A stretch of DNA of 64,000 nt, taken from contig DASUUU010000044.1 in the NCBI GenBank assembly GCA_036373915.1, positions 1 to 64,000 of the forward strand, in the 5' to 3' direction. The position numbers and the translations under genes are program-made. The stretch comes from JASLBX01 sp036373915. GTDB lineage: Bacteria > Actinomycetota > Actinomycetes > Jiangellales > Jiangellaceae. Positions 62,846 to 64,000 of this stretch are shown here, piece after piece (within the stretch, counting starts at the first letter, position 1; the number at the start of each line of letters is the position of its first letter). The notes beneath the pieces were generated by a model, which made no database searches, was not told the origin of the DNA, and saw nothing but the letters and a program-made list of their open reading frames with translations.

Positions 62846-64000
62846 TCAGACCCTGCCGTAGAACGAAGGGGTCGTCCAGTAGAAGACGTCCTGGATCTCG
62901 ACAGTCTTGCCGGTCGACGGCGCATGGATCATCTGACCGTCCCCGATGTACAGCGCCACGTGATATACACCCGCGGCCGCACCGTTGTCGGACCAGAAGA
63001 TCAGATCGCCGGGTTGCAGGTCTGAGTACGCGACCCGGGCCGTCTCGTTGGCCTGGGCCACGCTGTGGTGGGTCAAGCTGACACCACCGGCCTCCCATGC
63101 GCGCATCGTCAGGCCGGAGCAGTCGAAACTGTCCGGGCCATCCGCGCCCCACTCATACGGCTTGCCCAGCTGCGCTTTGGCGTACTCGATGGCTCGGTCG
63201 GCCCCATCGCTTGGTGCCGGGTCGGGAGCGGGCGACGGGCTCTGCGTCGGCTCAGAGGTCGGCTCGGCCGTCTCAGGTTCGTCCTCGGCAGCCTCCGCTG
63301 CGGCCTGGCGGGCCTCCTCCTCGGCCCGGCGGCGCTCCTCCTCTTCGCGCTCGCGGCGCGCTTGTTCCTCGAGCGCGGCCTGCCGTTCTCGCTCCAGCTC
63401 GACCGTGGTGCCCTGCGCCTCGGCCAGCGCGACGAGCAGGGTTTCCTTCTCTGCCTCTGCATCTGCCGTCGCTGCCTCGTGCATCGCGACGGCCTCGGCG
63501 GCATCGGCGGCGGCCTGCTCGGCGAGTTCCTCTGCGGCCGCCAGATCGGCCCGAGCGTCTTCGGCGATCGCTGCCGCTTCCTCGGCCTCGACACTCGCAA
63601 CGAGCCACCGGTCGCTTATCTCGCCTTGGGACCGCGTCGCTGTCTCCAGCGTGGCGGTTCGATCGATGAACTCGTCGCTCTCGGCGGCCTGGAGGATCAA
63701 CGACCATGCGGCCAACGGCCCGCCCGTGCGGTACGAGGCCGCTGCCATCCGTCCGAGATCATCCCGTGCGAGGTCGGCTTCGGCCGCGAGCCGGGTGGCC
63801 CGATCGGTCGCCTCCTGCGCGGCCGACTCGGCCTCGGCGAGAGCCACCTGCGCTCCGTTATGTGCCTCGACGGCCCGCCCGGCGGCGATGTGAAGCTCTT
63901 CGCGCTTGCTCTCGAGGGCCGCCAGCCGCTCCTCGGCCTCGGCGACGGCCTCCTCAGCGGCTTCTTCGGCCTCGCGGGCCTCTTCGACGTCCTCCTCGGA
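62846..64000 (-). CDS. NlpC/P60 peptidoglycan endopeptidase with coiled coil (5' part outside window)
   Basis: At least 384 residues; the N-terminus lies beyond the right edge, since the frame is open to base 64000. A long Ala/Glu coiled coil (REEEERRRAEEEARQAAAEA and further) and a Pro/Ser linker precede a C-terminal NlpC/P60 domain with catalytic Cys in SFDCSGLTMRAW, His in VYHVALYIGDG and the third polar residue in MIHAPSTG. It resembles RipA-type cell-separation hydrolases, in which the coiled coil blocks the active site. It precedes dacB, joining two wall enzymes. Confidence 0.93.
   Translation of the reverse strand, partial: SEEDVEEAREAEEAAEEAVAEAEERLAALESKREELHIAAGRAVEAHNGAQVALAEAESAAQEATDRATRLAAEADLARDDLGRMAAASYRTGGPLAAWSLILQAAESDEFIDRTATLETATRSQGEISDRWLVASVEAEEAAAIAEDARADLAAAEELAEQAAADAAEAVAMHEAATADAEAEKETLLVALAEAQGTTVELERERQAALEEQARREREEEERRRAEEEARQAAAEAAEDEPETAEPTSEPTQSPSPAPDPAPSDGADRAIEYAKAQLGKPYEWGADGPDSFDCSGLTMRAWEAGGVSLTHHSVAQANETARVAYSDLQPGDLIFWSDNGAAAGVYHVALYIGDGQMIHAPSTGKTVEIQDVFYWTTPSFYGRV

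Overview
The window is 64 kb of GC-rich (about two thirds G+C), densely packed, mostly minus-strand chromosomal DNA from an actinobacterium. The evidence is Lsr2, ClpC, DisA, a 33-residue bS22 ribosomal protein, PafBC-type and ECF41-type promoters, F420-linked proteins, and gene order. From memory of that genome, about 1-12 kb matches the Mycobacterium tuberculosis Rv0495c-Rv0508 neighbourhood (ppx, TIM barrel, proC, HTH, bS22, epimerase, acyltransferase, HAD phosphatase, glutaredoxin). From 12 kb onward it follows Rv3585-Rv3627c (radA, disA, mutY, clpC, lsr2, lysS, coaX, panC, folK-folB-folP-folE, ftsH, hpt, tilS, zinc protease, dacB). The genus cannot be fixed from the window, but it is not a mycobacterium: gene content differs at many insertions.

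Layout. 0-12 kb: hexosaminidase, glutaredoxin, HAD phosphatase, phospholipid acyltransferase/epimerase pair, bS22 and HTH protein, AcuC, F420 oxidoreductase, proline dehydrogenase plus ProC, TIM barrel, Ppx. 12-16 kb: genome-maintenance block radA-disA-mutY. 16-23 kb: accessory metabolism (HAD, TPR, GNAT-MurQ, esterase, LysE exporter, ketoglutarate-semialdehyde-type dehydrogenase). 23-30 kb: clpC, lsr2, argA-lysS and a STAS protein. 30-37 kb: two ECF41-type sigma factors, each divergent from its probable target gene, around nadB-nadC-coaX. 37-47 kb: panC, an ABC-2 exporter, small membrane proteins, a MidA methyltransferase, two PH-domain membrane proteins and a stand-alone nuoD. 47-52 kb: glycine-betaine/choline-type ABC importer with a divergent ATPase gene. 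52-64 kb: folate operon, ftsH, hpt, tilS, zinc protease, dacB and an NlpC/P60 hydrolase running off the right edge.

Many genes overlap by 4 bases (ATGA, GTGA, TTGA, CTGA) or 8 bases, so translational coupling is common. Transfer RNAs, rRNAs, CRISPR arrays, insertion sequences and prophage genes were not seen.

The most unusual feature is a set of long intergenic palindromes. Three (12054-12164, 31941-32050, 41338-41448) share a design: 36-base arms that are perfect or nearly perfect, a 38-39 base centre, and outer ends reading TGATCATGCAA. Arm sequences differ between copies but both arms of a copy change together. The outer TGA is the stop codon of three flanking genes, and probably was of a fourth. 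A second family with GATCACGTTC ends occurs three times (1-75, 14839-14937, 19555-19659). Other single hairpins also have TGATC-type ends. Regulatory calls worth testing are a PafBC/RecA-NDp promoter placing radA on a leaderless transcript, an exact ECF41 promoter before the epimerase gene, a symmetric pair of ECF promoters at 35970-36043, a ClgR-like site before clpC, and a hairpin that presents the STAS gene's Shine-Dalgarno in its loop.
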